A DNA stretch of 61,703 nucleotides from positions 69,678 through 131,380 of the forward strand of contig NZ_CATNLZ010000001.1 in the NCBI RefSeq assembly GCF_950101795.1, read 5' to 3'. Shown one piece after another: positions 9,250 to 18,347 of this stretch. The notes beneath the pieces were generated by a model that ran no database searches, had not been told where the DNA came from, and saw only the letters and a list, made by a program, of their open reading frames with translations. The DNA is from Nocardioides sp. T2.26MG-1 (GTDB lineage Bacteria > Actinomycetota > Actinomycetes > Propionibacteriales > Nocardioidaceae). Every line of letters begins with the position of its first letter. The stretch's first letter is position 1. The position numbers and the translations under genes are program-made.

Positions 9250-9293
9250 GTCACCAGAACGACGGGACCGTCGCCGATGAACGCCGCGCGAAC
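9250..9293 (-). promoter_or_regulatory. PHO-box-like direct repeats upstream of pstC
   Basis: Read on the minus strand, four consecutive 11-bp units begin GTTCGCGCGGC, GTTCATCGGCG, ACGGTCCCGTC and GTTCTGGTGAC; three of the four start with GTTC in exact 11-bp register. This matches the actinobacterial PHO-box architecture (11-bp direct repeats of a GTTCA-type consensus bound by PhoP). The block ends 63 bp before the pstC GTG. PhoP control under phosphate limitation is inferred. Confidence 0.55.
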
Positions 9294-9438
9294 AGCGCCG
9301 GCTCCTTTGACGAACTCACCGACCCTCGACGTTTCACCTGGTCGGATCGGGTCATACTCGCCCGTCGATCCGTAGTCCGAACGGGCCAGGGGTGCCTTCC
9401 CCGGGCTCGTTCACCTGTCGTTCTCCGTGCTGCGGCGG

Positions 9439-9831
9439 CTACCCCGCGAGCTCACCCTCCGAGCGCAGGATGCAGAACTCGTTGCCCTCGGGGTCGGCGA
9501 GCACCACCCAGCCCGTGCCGGGCCCGTGGAGCCCCCGCAGGTCGGCCACCTGCACCGCACCGTGGGCGAGCAGCCGCTCGACCTCCGCGTCCCGGGTGCC
9601 GCTGCGCGGTCGGAGGTCGAGGTGGAGCCGGTTCTTGCCGACCTTCTCCTCGGGCACCTCGATGAACAGCAGCCGGTGTCCGGTCTCGGGATCGCGGATC
9701 ATGCACTCCTCGTGCCCGGGCAGGTTCGGGTCGCCGTCGAGGTCGACGTACCCGAGCACGCGCTTCCACCACTCCGAGAGCTCGTAGGCGTTGCGGCAGT
9801 CGATGGTCGTGTGTGCGACAAAGGCCGTCAT
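9439..9831 (-). CDS. VOC-family (glyoxalase-fold) protein
   Basis: 130 residues, one pair of beta-alpha-beta-beta-beta modules: TTIDCRNAYELSEWWKRVLGY at the N-terminus and GTGWVVLADPEGNEFCILR at the C-terminus. The pattern W(V/A)xLADPEGNEFC is typical of the VOC superfamily (glyoxalase / bleomycin resistance / dioxygenase fold). Substrate unknown. It stands alone, transcribed from the same strand as the HAD gene 40 bp upstream. Confidence 0.85.
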   Translation of the reverse strand: MTAFVAHTTIDCRNAYELSEWWKRVLGYVDLDGDPNLPGHEECMIRDPETGHRLLFIEVPEEKVGKNRLHLDLRPRSGTRDAEVERLLAHGAVQVADLRGLHGPGTGWVVLADPEGNEFCILRSEGELAG

Positions 9832-9870
9832 GGGACGACCCTCGCGCTTGCGGCCGCCTCTGGCAACGGA

Positions 9871-10485
9871 CTAGCGCCCCGGTTCGACGCCGTGGCCGGC
9901 GAGCAACGACCACAGCTCGGGCAGACCCCGGGTGAGCTCCCAGTGCTCGGCGGCGAGGCCGGCCGCCCGCGCCCCCTCGACGTTGGCGACGTTGTCATCG
10001 ATGAACAGGACCTGCGCCGCCGGGACGCCGATCTGGTCCAGGGCCCGCTCGAAGTAGGCGCGCTCCGGCTTCACCGCCCCGAGATCGCAGCTGTAGCAGC
10101 TGACGTCGAACAGGTCGTCGTAGCCGAGGACCGTGCGCATGTACGCCGCGCGGTGCCGCTCCTGGTTGGTCCCCAGGTGCACGCCGTACCCACCCGCGCG
10201 CAGCTGGTGCACGAGGTCCACCGACTCCGGCGCCACCTCGATGGCGTTCCAGACGGCGCGGTAGAACTCCGCGGCGTCCACGTCGAGGCCGCGGCGCTCC
10301 ACGGCGCGGGTGAACTCGGCGAGGAAGTCGCCCTCCCCACGCAGCGCGGGCAGCTCCTCGGCCCACGTCTGCTCCAGGAACTCGATCGCACCGTCACCGA
10401 CGAACTGCTCGACGGCCGCGAGCCAGCCACCAGGCACGCTCTGCAGGACACCGTCGGCGTCGAGGAGCACATGCCGGATCGTCAT
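9871..10485 (-). CDS. HAD-family hydrolase
   Basis: 204 residues. Motif I is degenerate: LLDADGVLQ keeps the first Asp and the DG but reads DADG where DxDG is expected. The later motifs are VHLGTNQ (Thr of motif II), KPERAYF (motif III Lys) and VLFIDDNVANVEGA (motif IV acidic pair). Helical cap of the phosphoglycolate phosphatase-like type. The ATG at 10485 overlaps the cysQ stop by 4 bp, so the pair is coupled. Likely a small-molecule phosphatase; substrate unknown. Confidence 0.85.
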   Translation of the reverse strand: MTIRHVLLDADGVLQSVPGGWLAAVEQFVGDGAIEFLEQTWAEELPALRGEGDFLAEFTRAVERRGLDVDAAEFYRAVWNAIEVAPESVDLVHQLRAGGYGVHLGTNQERHRAAYMRTVLGYDDLFDVSCYSCDLGAVKPERAYFERALDQIGVPAAQVLFIDDNVANVEGARAAGLAAEHWELTRGLPELWSLLAGHGVEPGR

Positions 10486-11261
10486 TCGAGGCCGTGCTCC
10501 TTGATGAACGCGACGATCCGCTCGGCCAGCTCGGGACGGCACACGATGAGGTCCGGGAGGTAGACGTCCTCCTGGTTGTAGAGCAGCGGCGTGCCGTCGA
10601 TGCGCGAGGTGAACAGGCCGGCCGCCCGGGCGACCGCCACCGGCGCGGCCGAGTCCCACTCGTACTGCCCGCCCGCGTGGACGTAGGCGTCGGTGAGGTC
10701 GCGAGCGACCGAGATGACCTTGACCCCGGCCGAGCCCATCGCGACCAGGTCGGCGCCGAGCTCCTCGGCGAGCGCGTTCACGAACGCGGGCGGGCGGCTG
10801 CGCGAGACGGCGATGCGCGGCCGCGGCGCGGTGCTCGGGGGTACGACGGGGGGCGCGCCGGTGTGGAAGGTCTCGCCGAGCGCCGGCTGGGCGACCGCGC
10901 CGGCGACCAGGTCACCGTCCGCCCACAGGGCGACGTGCACGGCCCAGTCGTCGCGCGGCACCTCGGAGAACTCCCGGGTGCCGTCGAGCGGGTCGACGAT
11001 CCAGACCCGGCTGCTCGCGAGCCGCGCCTTGTCGTCCTTGCCCTCCTCGGACAGGACGGCGTCCCCCGGACGGTGCTCGGCGAGCAGGCCCATCAGCAGC
11101 TCGTGGGCGGCGCGGTCGCCGGCGTCCTTGAGCTCGCGGCCCTCCAGGCCCTCCGTGCGCACCTCGAGGAGGCGCTCGCCGGCGACGGTGGCCAGCCAGG
11201 CGGCGAGCACGTGGTCGTCGGTCGCGGCGGCGGCGGGCGGGGTGCCGGGGTCGAAGCTCAT
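10482..11261 (-). CDS. cysQ: 3'(2'),5'-bisphosphate nucleotidase CysQ-like / inositol monophosphatase family
   Basis: 259 residues from the ATG at 11259-11261. Family motifs: VLSEEGKDD (metal-binding Glu), WIVDPLDGTREF (signature D-P-L-D-G-T) and QYEWDSAAPVAVARAAG (WD motif near the C-terminus). This subfamily hydrolyses PAP (3'-phosphoadenosine 5'-phosphate) or related bisphosphates in sulfur assimilation; inositol monophosphate is the alternative substrate. A longer start seven codons upstream exists but lacks a better ribosome site. The downstream HAD gene overlaps its stop. Confidence 0.8.
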   Translation of the reverse strand: MSFDPGTPPAAAATDDHVLAAWLATVAGERLLEVRTEGLEGRELKDAGDRAAHELLMGLLAEHRPGDAVLSEEGKDDKARLASSRVWIVDPLDGTREFSEVPRDDWAVHVALWADGDLVAGAVAQPALGETFHTGAPPVVPPSTAPRPRIAVSRSRPPAFVNALAEELGADLVAMGSAGVKVISVARDLTDAYVHAGGQYEWDSAAPVAVARAAGLFTSRIDGTPLLYNQEDVYLPDLIVCRPELAERIVAFIKEHGLE

Positions 11262-11295
11262 GTGCGGAACCCTATCGAGCACCGGATCCTGCGTT

Positions 11296-11322
11296 GACCC
11301 GCCCGAAAGTTTCGGGCGGGTC
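11296..11322 (-). terminator. strong hairpin between pth and cysQ
   Basis: A perfect 12-bp stem (GACCCGCCCGAA / TTCGGGCGGGTC) with a 3-nt loop lies 8 bp after the pth stop. It lacks a U-tract, as is common in high-GC actinobacteria. It probably separates the rplY-pth unit from cysQ. Confidence 0.65.
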
Positions 11323-11330
11323 GACGTCGA

Positions 11331-11972
11331 TCAGGAGTTGAAGCGCTGCTGCGTGGTCTCGAGCCCCTCGGTGATCAGCGTCTCCACGGCGTCGGCGGCG
11401 CGATCCACCTGGAACGGCAGGATCTTGCGCTCGGCGCTGGAGTAGTTCGACAGCACGAAGTCCGCGACGTCCTGTCGCCCCGGCGGACGGCCGATCCCCA
11501 CCCGGACCCGGTAGAAGTCACCGGTGCCGAGCGAGGAGCGCATCGAGCGCAGGCCGTTGTGCCCGTTGTCGCCGCCGCCAAGCTTGACCCGCATCGTGTC
11601 GAACGGGATGTCGAGCTCGTCGTGGATCGCCACGATCCGCTCCGGCGGCACCTTGTAGAAGCCGGCGAGCTGCTTGACCGGGCCGCCGGACTCGTTCATG
11701 TAGCCGCGCGCCCGCATCAGCACGACGCGCGGGCCCGGCTGGCCGGGCATCCCCAGCCGGCCCTCGACCACCTCGGCACGCCCGGACTTGTGGGCACGGA
11801 ACGACGCGCCCATCCGGGTGGCGAGCTCGTCGGTGACGAGGTAGCCCACGTTGTGCCGGTGGCCGGCATAGGAAGGGCCGGGATTGCCCAGCCCGACGAC
11901 CAGCCACACGGGCGCGCTGGAGTCGGCCACGGGATCCCGGCCCTTTCTACGAAACAGGTGGAGCAGGGTCAC
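11331..11972 (-). CDS. pth: peptidyl-tRNA hydrolase
   Basis: 213 residues as annotated from the GTG at 11972, which overlaps the rplY stop (GTGA). Recycles peptidyl-tRNA released from stalled ribosomes. Motifs: [22 protein letters not shown] with the catalytic His in [40 protein letters not shown] and [20 protein letters not shown] 14 codons in, at 11930, is an alternative start and would remove a basic leader uncommon in the family. The rplY-pth order matches mycobacteria. Confidence 0.93.
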   Translation of the reverse strand: MTLLHLFRRKGRDPVADSSAPVWLVVGLGNPGPSYAGHRHNVGYLVTDELATRMGASFRAHKSGRAEVVEGRLGMPGQPGPRVVLMRARGYMNESGGPVKQLAGFYKVPPERIVAIHDELDIPFDTMRVKLGGGDNGHNGLRSMRSSLGTGDFYRVRVGIGRPPGRQDVADFVLSNYSSAERKILPFQVDRAADAVETLITEGLETTQQRFNS

Positions 11973-12634
11973 TCCTCGGACGAGGACCCCTCGGAGGACT
12001 CGGCGCCAACCTCGTCGACGTCCTTGTCGGACTCCTCGCGCTCGATGCCGGCCTCGGCCTCGGCCTCCTCCAGCTCGGCCTCGAGGGCCTCGGCGGACTG
12101 CTGCGCGGTCACGTTGACGACCAGCGCCTCGGGGTCGAGGAGCAGGGTGCTGCCGGAGGGCAGCTTGAGGTCCGAGGCGTGGATCTGGGTGCCGGCCTCG
12201 GCGCCCTCGATGTCGACCTCGATGTACTCGGGGATGTGCGTGGCCTCGGCCTCGAGCTGGATCGTGGCGTTCTCGGTCACGACCAGGGTCTCGCGGGCGG
12301 CCTCGCCGACCAGCTGCACGGGCACGTCGACGGTGACCTTCTCACCCTTGATGACGGCGACGAAGTCGACATGCTCGAGGAGCCGCTTGATCGGGTCGAT
12401 CTGGACCTGCTTGGTCAGCGCGAGCTGGGTCTTGCCCTCGATGTCCAGCTCGAGCAGGGCGTTCGCGCCGCCGTGCTTGAGCGCCATCATCGTCTCGTGG
12501 CCGGGCAGCGTGACGTGGATCGGGTCGTTGCCGTGGCCGTACACGACGGCCGGGACCTTGTTCTCGCGGCGGATCCGGCGGGCGGCGCCCTTGCCGAACT
12601 CGGTGCGGGTCTCGGCCTTGATCTTCTCGGACAT
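11969..12634 (-). CDS. rplY: 50S ribosomal protein L25/general stress protein Ctc
   Basis: 221 residues, the long two-domain (CTC/TL5) form. It starts [23 protein letters not shown], the 5S rRNA-binding domain, followed by the beta C-domain ([11 protein letters not shown]) and an acidic tail ([20 protein letters not shown]). The ATG at 12634 has GAGGAGAA upstream, which settles the start. Binds 5S rRNA in the large subunit. Coupled to pth by a 4-bp overlap. Confidence 0.93.
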   Translation of the reverse strand: MSEKIKAETRTEFGKGAARRIRRENKVPAVVYGHGNDPIHVTLPGHETMMALKHGGANALLELDIEGKTQLALTKQVQIDPIKRLLEHVDFVAVIKGEKVTVDVPVQLVGEAARETLVVTENATIQLEAEATHIPEYIEVDIEGAEAGTQIHASDLKLPSGSTLLLDPEALVVNVTAQQSAEALEAELEEAEAEAGIEREESDKDVDEVGAESSEGSSSEE

Positions 12635-12816
12635 GGTGGCTCTTCTCCTCGGTGGTGCTGGCTGTTTCAGGTCTCGGGCCGCGGCGCGCGGTGCAGATCG
12701 CGGGGGCACATCCGGACGGATCAGCCAGCCCTGTCGATCACGGAGCCCACTGGGGTGCTCCCTCGCCGAGGCAACCTCGAGAGTCTAGCGGGGTCACGGC
12801 GCTGGGAGCCAATCCG

Positions 12817-12822
12817 TAGGGT
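12817..12822 (+). promoter_or_regulatory. -10 element for leaderless pepN
   Basis: TAGGGT lies exactly 6 nt before the pepN ATG and no ribosome-binding site intervenes. Transcription should begin at or next to the start codon. Confidence 0.5.
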
Positions 12823-12828
12823 CGGACC

Positions 12829-15261
12829 ATGTCGTTCAGCAGGTCCCTCACCCTCGCGGAGGCACGCGCCCGCGCCGCCGCCATCTCGGAGGTCTCGTAC
12901 GCCGTCGACCTCGACCTGACCTCGCCCGCCGCCGGGACCTTCGGGTGCCGCACCAGGGTGCGTTTCACGACGAGCGCGCCGGAGACCTTCCTGGAGCTGA
13001 CCGCGGCGACCGACCTGTCCGTCACACTCGACGGCCGCGTCGTGCCGCCGGCGTACGACGGCCGGCGACTGCGGCTGTCCGGGCTGGCGGGCGCGCACGA
13101 GCTCGTGGTGGCGGCCCGGCTGCCCTACGTCACCGACGGCGACGGCATGCACCGGATGACCGACCCGGCCGACGGGGCGACGTACGTCGGCGCCTACCTC
13201 GGCATGGACATCGCCCAGAAGGTGTTCTGCTGCTTCGACCAGAACGACGTCAAGGCGCCGATCGCGCTGACGGTCCGGGCCGACCCGGGCTCGACCGTGC
13301 TGGCCAACGGCCGGACGCTGTCCTCGCCGTCGGAGTCGGAGGCCGGCGAGTGGTCGTTCGCGCCGACGCCGCCGATCCCCCCGGCGCTGTTCGTGGTCGC
13401 CGCCGGGCCCTGGGTCTCGCGGCGCTGGGAGCACGCCGGGCTGCCGTTCGGCTGGCACGCCCGCGCCTCGCTCGCCGCCGAGCTGGACCGCGACGCCGAG
13501 GAGCTGCGGGCGATCACCGAGGGCTGCTTCGACCACTACGCCCGCATCTTCACCGAGCCCTACCCGTTCGACTCCTTCGACCAGGTCTTCGTCCCGGGCC
13601 TCAACTGGGGCGCCCAGGAGATGCCGGGCTGCGTCACCTACCGCGACGAGTACCTCCCCCGCGGCGCCGTCCCCGAGGACCTGCGGATGTTCCGCGCCGC
13701 GGTCATCGCCCACGAGATGTCCCACATGTGGTTCGGCGACCTGGTGACGATGACCTGGTGGGAGGACACCTGGCTCCAGGAGTCGTTCGCCGACTACATG
13801 GGCTACCGGGTCGCCGCCGACGGCGCCGGGTTCCCCGGCGCGCTGCTCGGGCACGAGGCCCTGCGCAAGCCCGGTGCGTACGACGCCGACGAGCGCCGGT
13901 CCACGCACCCCGTGGCCCCGGACGCCGAGGACGTGCCCGACGTCGACTCGGCCGCGACGATCTTCGACTCGATCTCCTACGCCAAGGGCAACTCCGTGCT
14001 GCGGCAGCTGGTGACCTGGCTCGGTGACGAGACGTTCCTGCGCGGGGTGAACACGTACCTGACCCGGCACCGCTTCGCGAACGCCACGCTCGAGGACTTC
14101 GTCGCCGCCCTCGACGAGGCCTCCGACCGGGACGTACGGGAGTGGGTGCGGCTGTGGCTGCGGACCACCGGCTTCGACACCGTCCGCGTGCAGCGCGGCG
14201 GCCCGGACGGCACCGTGCCGGTGCTGCACCGCGACGGCGTCCGGCCGCACCGGCTGCGGGTGACGGCGTACGACGACTCCTGGGCGGAGGTCGGCAGCGA
14301 GCTCGTCGACCTGGGCGACGAGCCGGTGCCCCTGCCCGCGTTCGCCGGACGAGTCGTCGTGGCGAACAGCCACGGCGAGACGTTCGCCCGGGTCGTGCTC
14401 GACCCCGCATCGCGGGCGGCGGTCGGGAGCGGACTCTGCCGGGTCGACGACGACCTGACCCGGGCGGTGCTCTGGACGATGCTCTTCGACGAGACGCAGA
14501 CCCGGGCGCTCGACCCATTGGCCTTCGTCGACGTCGTCGAGCGGCACCTGGCCGGGGAGCGGAGCGCGTCGCTGGTGTCGGCGGTGCTGTCGCGGACGCT
14601 CGACCGGGTACTGCCGCTGCGGGTGCCCGCCGGGGCCGCGGCGACCACCCTCGACGGGATCGCGTCGGCGTGCGAGACCGGGCTCATGCACGCCTGCACC
14701 CCCGAACTCGCGCTGGCGTTCGCGTCCGGCTTCGCTGCGACCTCGCGCGAGGCCGCGACGCTCACCGGCTGGCTCGAGTCCGGCCGGGTCGGCGAGCTCC
14801 CGCTCTCCCCCGCGCTGCGCTGGCGTGCGGTGCGGCGGCTGGCGGAGACGGGCGCGGCGGACGCCGCGTTCGTCGAGGAGCAGCGGCTCCGCGAGCCCGG
14901 CGTGGAGGCCGAGCTCGGCGCGGCTGCCGCGCTCGCCGCCCGGCCGACCGAGCAGGCCAAGGCGGAGGCGTGGGCCGCGGCGGCCGACCCGGACGTCGAC
15001 AATCGTCGCTTCGGCGCGCTCGTCAGCGGGCTCTGGTCGGCCGAGCAGGCCGGGCTGCTGGCGCCGTACGTCGACCGCTACCTGCGCGAGGCGCCGGGCT
15101 GGGCCGGCCGCGGGCAGGCCTTCGCCCAGGTCGTCGGCCGGGCCCGGCCGGCGCTGGCGCTCGACGCGGCGCAGGTCGCGGCGCTCGAGCAGGCGCTCAA
15201 GGGCGACCTGCCGACCGTGCTGCGCCGGCAGTGGGAGGACTGGCGGGACGATCTGAGCTGA
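12829..15261 (+). CDS. pepN: M1-family aminopeptidase N
   Basis: 810 residues, cytosolic zinc aminopeptidase of the actinobacterial PepN type. Zinc site HEMSH at 295-299 with the third ligand Glu318 (LQESFADYMGY). The substrate-recognition motif, normally GAMEN, reads GAQEM at 261-265, keeping the key Glu264 but changing two neighbours. The C-terminal half is an ERAP1-like helical domain. It stands alone, divergent from rplY and convergent with prs (9 bp between stops). The start follows a leaderless-type -10. Confidence 0.92.
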   Translation: MSFSRSLTLAEARARAAAISEVSYAVDLDLTSPAAGTFGCRTRVRFTTSAPETFLELTAATDLSVTLDGRVVPPAYDGRRLRLSGLAGAHELVVAARLPYVTDGDGMHRMTDPADGATYVGAYLGMDIAQKVFCCFDQNDVKAPIALTVRADPGSTVLANGRTLSSPSESEAGEWSFAPTPPIPPALFVVAAGPWVSRRWEHAGLPFGWHARASLAAELDRDAEELRAITEGCFDHYARIFTEPYPFDSFDQVFVPGLNWGAQEMPGCVTYRDEYLPRGAVPEDLRMFRAAVIAHEMSHMWFGDLVTMTWWEDTWLQESFADYMGYRVAADGAGFPGALLGHEALRKPGAYDADERRSTHPVAPDAEDVPDVDSAATIFDSISYAKGNSVLRQLVTWLGDETFLRGVNTYLTRHRFANATLEDFVAALDEASDRDVREWVRLWLRTTGFDTVRVQRGGPDGTVPVLHRDGVRPHRLRVTAYDDSWAEVGSELVDLGDEPVPLPAFAGRVVVANSHGETFARVVLDPASRAAVGSGLCRVDDDLTRAVLWTMLFDETQTRALDPLAFVDVVERHLAGERSASLVSAVLSRTLDRVLPLRVPAGAAATTLDGIASACETGLMHACTPELALAFASGFAATSREAATLTGWLESGRVGELPLSPALRWRAVRRLAETGAADAAFVEEQRLREPGVEAELGAAAALAARPTEQAKAEAWAAAADPDVDNRRFGALVSGLWSAEQAGLLAPYVDRYLREAPGWAGRGQAFAQVVGRARPALALDAAQVAALEQALKGDLPTVLRRQWEDWRDDLS

Positions 15262-15270
15262 GGTCGGTGA

Positions 15271-16251
15271 CTAGGCGTGCCCGTCGAACATCGAGGTCAC
15301 CGAGCCGTCCTCGAACACCTCACGGATCGCCCGAGAGACGAGCGGCGCGATCGAGAGGCTGGTGAGCTTGTCGAACTCCCGCTCCGGGGGCAGTGGCAGC
15401 GTGTTGGTGACCACGACCTCGGCGGCCGGGGAGTTCTTGAGCCGGTCGACGGCCGGGTCGGAGAGGATGGCGTGGGTCGCGGCGATGATCACGCCCGCGG
15501 CGCCGTCGTTCATCAGCGCCTCGGCGGCCTTCACGATCGTGCCACCGGTGTCGATCATGTCGTCGACCAGCACGCACATCCGGCCGTGCACGTCGCCGAC
15601 GACCCGATTGGCGACGGTCTCGTTGGGCCGGTCGGTGCGGCGGGTCTTGTGGATGAACGCCAGCGGCGCGCCACCGAGGCGGGCCGACCAGCGCTCGGCG
15701 ACCTTGATCCGGCCCGCGTCCGGCGACACCACCGCGAGCGGCTGGTGGCCGTACTTGTCGCGGACGTAGTCGGCGAGGATCGGCAGCGCCATCAGGTGGT
15801 CGACGGGACCGTCGAAGAAGCCCTGGATCTGGTCGGCGTGCAGGTCGACGGTGATCAGCCGGTTGGCGCCGGCCGTCTTGAACAGGTCGGCCATCAGCCG
15901 CGCCGAGATCGGCTCGCGTCCCTTGTGCTTCTTGTCCTGGCGGGCGTAGCCGTAGAACGGCATCACCACAGTGATCCGCTTGGCGGAGGCTCGTTTGAGC
16001 GCGTCCACCATGATCAGGTGCTCCATGATCCACTCGTTGATCGGAGCCGTGTGGCTCTGGATCACGAACGCGTCGCAGCCGCGCACCGACTCCTCGTAGC
16101 GCACGTAGATCTCGGAGTTGGCGAACTCGTAGGCCGACTGCGGAGTCAGCGGGGTGCCCAGCAGGGTGGCGACCTCCTCGGCGAGCACGGGGTGGGCCCG
16201 GCCACTGAAGACCATCAGGTTCTTCTCGGTGGTCTTCTTCATTCCGGTCAC
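15271..16251 (-). CDS. prs: ribose-phosphate pyrophosphokinase (PRPP synthetase)
   Basis: 326 residues from the GTG at 16251, chosen because GAGGAG lies 8 nt upstream; the ATG three codons in is too far from it. Makes PRPP from ribose 5-phosphate and ATP for nucleotide, His and Trp synthesis and for actinobacterial arabinan precursors. Motifs: FANSEIYVRYEESVRG, ARQDKKHKGREPISARL (ATP loop), DLHADQIQGFFD, VVSPDAGRIKVAERW and the PRPP loop VLVDDMIDTGGTI. Directly downstream of glmU, as in mycobacteria. Confidence 0.95.
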   Translation of the reverse strand: MTGMKKTTEKNLMVFSGRAHPVLAEEVATLLGTPLTPQSAYEFANSEIYVRYEESVRGCDAFVIQSHTAPINEWIMEHLIMVDALKRASAKRITVVMPFYGYARQDKKHKGREPISARLMADLFKTAGANRLITVDLHADQIQGFFDGPVDHLMALPILADYVRDKYGHQPLAVVSPDAGRIKVAERWSARLGGAPLAFIHKTRRTDRPNETVANRVVGDVHGRMCVLVDDMIDTGGTIVKAAEALMNDGAAGVIIAATHAILSDPAVDRLKNSPAAEVVVTNTLPLPPEREFDKLTSLSIAPLVSRAIREVFEDGSVTSMFDGHA

Positions 16252-16285
16252 GGTGCGTTGCTCCTCGGTCGCCGGAGTGGGATGG

Positions 16286-17770
16286 TCAGGATTCTGCCAC
16301 GTCCCGTTCACCGTCCGGACCGACGACCGGTCCGTCCTCGGCGGCGAGCGCCTCCTCGGCGGCACGCGACTGGGCGGTGCCGGCCCGCTTGGTCAGCGCC
16401 CAGCGCTCGATGTTGCGCTGGGGTCCGCTCGACACGGCCAGGGCGCCCGGCGGCACGTCGCGGCGTACGACGGTCCCAGCACCGGTGCCGGCCCCGTCGC
16501 CGATCTCGACCGGCGCGACGAAGGTGCTGTTGGAGGCGGTCTTCGCGTGCCGACCGACCTTCGTGCGGTGCTTGTCGACCCCGTCGAAGTTGGCGAAGAT
16601 CGTGCCCGCGCCGATGTTGGCGCCCTCCCCGATGTCGGCGTCGCCGACGTACGAGAGGTGCGGCACCTTGGCCCCGTCGCCGATCGTCGCGTTCTTGGTC
16701 TCGACGAACGCGCCGATCTTGCCGCCGGCGCCGAGGTTGGTGCCCGGGCGCAGGTAGGAGAACGGGCCGACAGTCGCCTCGCCGCCGATCACGGCCAGCT
16801 CGGCGTGCGAGCGCACGACCCGGGCACCTGCCCCGATCTCGCAGTCCTTGAGCGTGGTGTCGGGGCCGATCACCGCGTCCTCGGCGACGACCGTGGTGCC
16901 GAGGAGCTGGGTGCCGGGCAGGATCGTGACGTCCGGCGAGAGCTCCACGTCGGCGTCGATCCAGGTCGTGGCGGGATCCATCACAGTGACGCCGTCGTGC
17001 ATCCACCGGGTGACGATGCGCCGGTTGAGCTCGGCGCCGAGCCGCGCGAGCTGGGCGCGGTCGTTGACGCCCTCGGTCTGCATGACGTCCTCGATCGTGT
17101 GCGCCCCGACGGTGAGGCCGTCCTCGCGGGCGATCGCGATCGTGTCGGTCAGGTAGTACTCGCCCTTGGAGTTGTCGTTGCCGATGCGCGGCAGCGCGCT
17201 GCGCAGGAACTCCGCGTCGAAGGCGAGGATGCCGGAGTTGATCTCGCACACCTCGCGCTGCTCCGGCGTCGCGTCCTTCTCCTCGACGATCGCCTCGACG
17301 TCGCCCTCGTGGTTGCGCAGCACCCGGCCGTAGCCGAACGGGTTGTCGACGATCCCGCTGAGCACGCTCACCGCGCGCTCCGCGGCCTCGTGCTCCGCGG
17401 CGAAGACCCGCAGCGACTCGCCCTCCAGCAGCGGGGTGTCGCCGTACGCCACCACCACGGTGCCGGACGTGTCACCGACCGCCTCCATCGCGACCCGGAC
17501 GGCGTGCCCGGTGCCGAGCTGCTCCTCCTGCACCGCGAGCACCACGTCCGGCCCGAGCTCGCGGATGTGCTCGGAGACCTGCTCGCGCTGGTGGCCCACG
17601 ACCGCGACGATCCGGTCGGGCTGCATGGCCCGGGCCGCCGTCAGGACATGGCCGATCATGGTGCGCCCCGCGATCGGGTGCAGCACCTTCATGGTCTTGG
17701 ACTTCATGCGCGTGCCGCCGCCGGCGGCCAGCACGATGACGGTCAGTCCGGTCGACTGTCCTGCGCTCAC
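16286..17770 (-). CDS. glmU: bifunctional UDP-GlcNAc pyrophosphorylase / GlcN-1-P acetyltransferase
   Basis: 494 residues from the GTG at 17770, which has GGAGG 8 nt upstream. N-terminal uridyltransferase domain: VIVLAAGGGTRMKSKTMKVLHPIAG, QLGTGHAV, GDTPLL. C-terminal left-handed beta-helix of hexapeptide repeats (~265-460) with the acetyltransferase site RPGTNLGAGGKIGAFVETKN. It makes UDP-GlcNAc, the last step of the route that GlmS and GlmM (also in this window) start. A disordered acidic tail follows. Operon with prs. Confidence 0.95.
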   Translation of the reverse strand: MSAGQSTGLTVIVLAAGGGTRMKSKTMKVLHPIAGRTMIGHVLTAARAMQPDRIVAVVGHQREQVSEHIRELGPDVVLAVQEEQLGTGHAVRVAMEAVGDTSGTVVVAYGDTPLLEGESLRVFAAEHEAAERAVSVLSGIVDNPFGYGRVLRNHEGDVEAIVEEKDATPEQREVCEINSGILAFDAEFLRSALPRIGNDNSKGEYYLTDTIAIAREDGLTVGAHTIEDVMQTEGVNDRAQLARLGAELNRRIVTRWMHDGVTVMDPATTWIDADVELSPDVTILPGTQLLGTTVVAEDAVIGPDTTLKDCEIGAGARVVRSHAELAVIGGEATVGPFSYLRPGTNLGAGGKIGAFVETKNATIGDGAKVPHLSYVGDADIGEGANIGAGTIFANFDGVDKHRTKVGRHAKTASNSTFVAPVEIGDGAGTGAGTVVRRDVPPGALAVSSGPQRNIERWALTKRAGTAQSRAAEEALAAEDGPVVGPDGERDVAES

Positions 17771-17799
17771 GCAGATCCCCCTCCGAGTGGTCGGAAGCA

Positions 17800-18297
17800 T
17801 CACTCTATTGCGTGCAGGTCCAGCTCCCAGGTCTGGCCGACCAGTTCGTGCCCGAAGCTGTGGTGAGGCTGCTCGCCGACCAGCTCGAACCCGGCCGCCT
17901 GGTAGATCCGGCGGGCCGAGGTGAGGACGCTGTTGGTCCACAGCGTCACCCGCGCGTAGCCCGCGTCCCGGGCGAACTCCACGCACCGGGCCACGAGCTG
18001 CGTCCCCAGGCCGAGGCCGCGGTGCACCGGGTGGACCAGGAGGATCCGCAGCCGGGCGGTGTCCTCCTCGTCGCTGCGCATGCAGAACACGCAGCCGGCC
18101 CGCTCGCCGTCGACCTCGGCCACCCAGGCGCGCTCCCGGTCCGGGTGCCTCGCCGTGGCGTACTCCGCGACGATCCCGGCGACCAGCTCCTCGAAGGTCG
18201 CGTCCCAGCCGTACTCCCGCGCGTACAGCTCACCGTGGGCCATCACCACCCAGCCCAGGTCGCCGGGCCGCCCCAGCTCGCGGATCACCATGTCCAT
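17800..18297 (-). CDS. GNAT-family N-acetyltransferase
   Basis: 165 residues. The acetyl-CoA loop HRGLGLGTQLVARCVEFARDAGY sits in the middle and ends in WTNSVLTSARRIYQAAGFEL. The beginning LGRPGDLGWVVMAHGELYAREYGW is typical of the half that follows a MarR domain in MarR-GNAT fusions; here the GNAT stands alone. The ATG at 18297 has GGGAGG just upstream; a longer start would lie inside the TetR operator. Probably controlled by the divergent TetR protein. Confidence 0.85.
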   Translation of the reverse strand: MDMVIRELGRPGDLGWVVMAHGELYAREYGWDATFEELVAGIVAEYATARHPDRERAWVAEVDGERAGCVFCMRSDEEDTARLRILLVHPVHRGLGLGTQLVARCVEFARDAGYARVTLWTNSVLTSARRIYQAAGFELVGEQPHHSFGHELVGQTWELDLHAIE

Positions 18298-18311
18298 CTC
18301 GCCTCCCGCTA

Positions 18312-18341
18312 CTGACACGACTGTTTCAGTGGTGTCACACT
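18312..18341. promoter_or_regulatory. 25-bp palindromic operator and promoter between GNAT and TetR genes
   Basis: Positions 18313-18337 form a nearly perfect palindrome: outer arms TGACAC / GTGTCA, inner arms ACTG / CAGT, centre TTT, with one unpaired G on each side. For the TetR gene, CTGACA (18312-18317) and CACACT (18336-18341, 6 nt before the GTG) fit -35 and -10 with an 18-bp spacer, so the palindrome fills the promoter. Autoregulation by the TetR protein is the natural reading. Confidence 0.65.
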
Positions 18342-18347
18342 AGGCGG

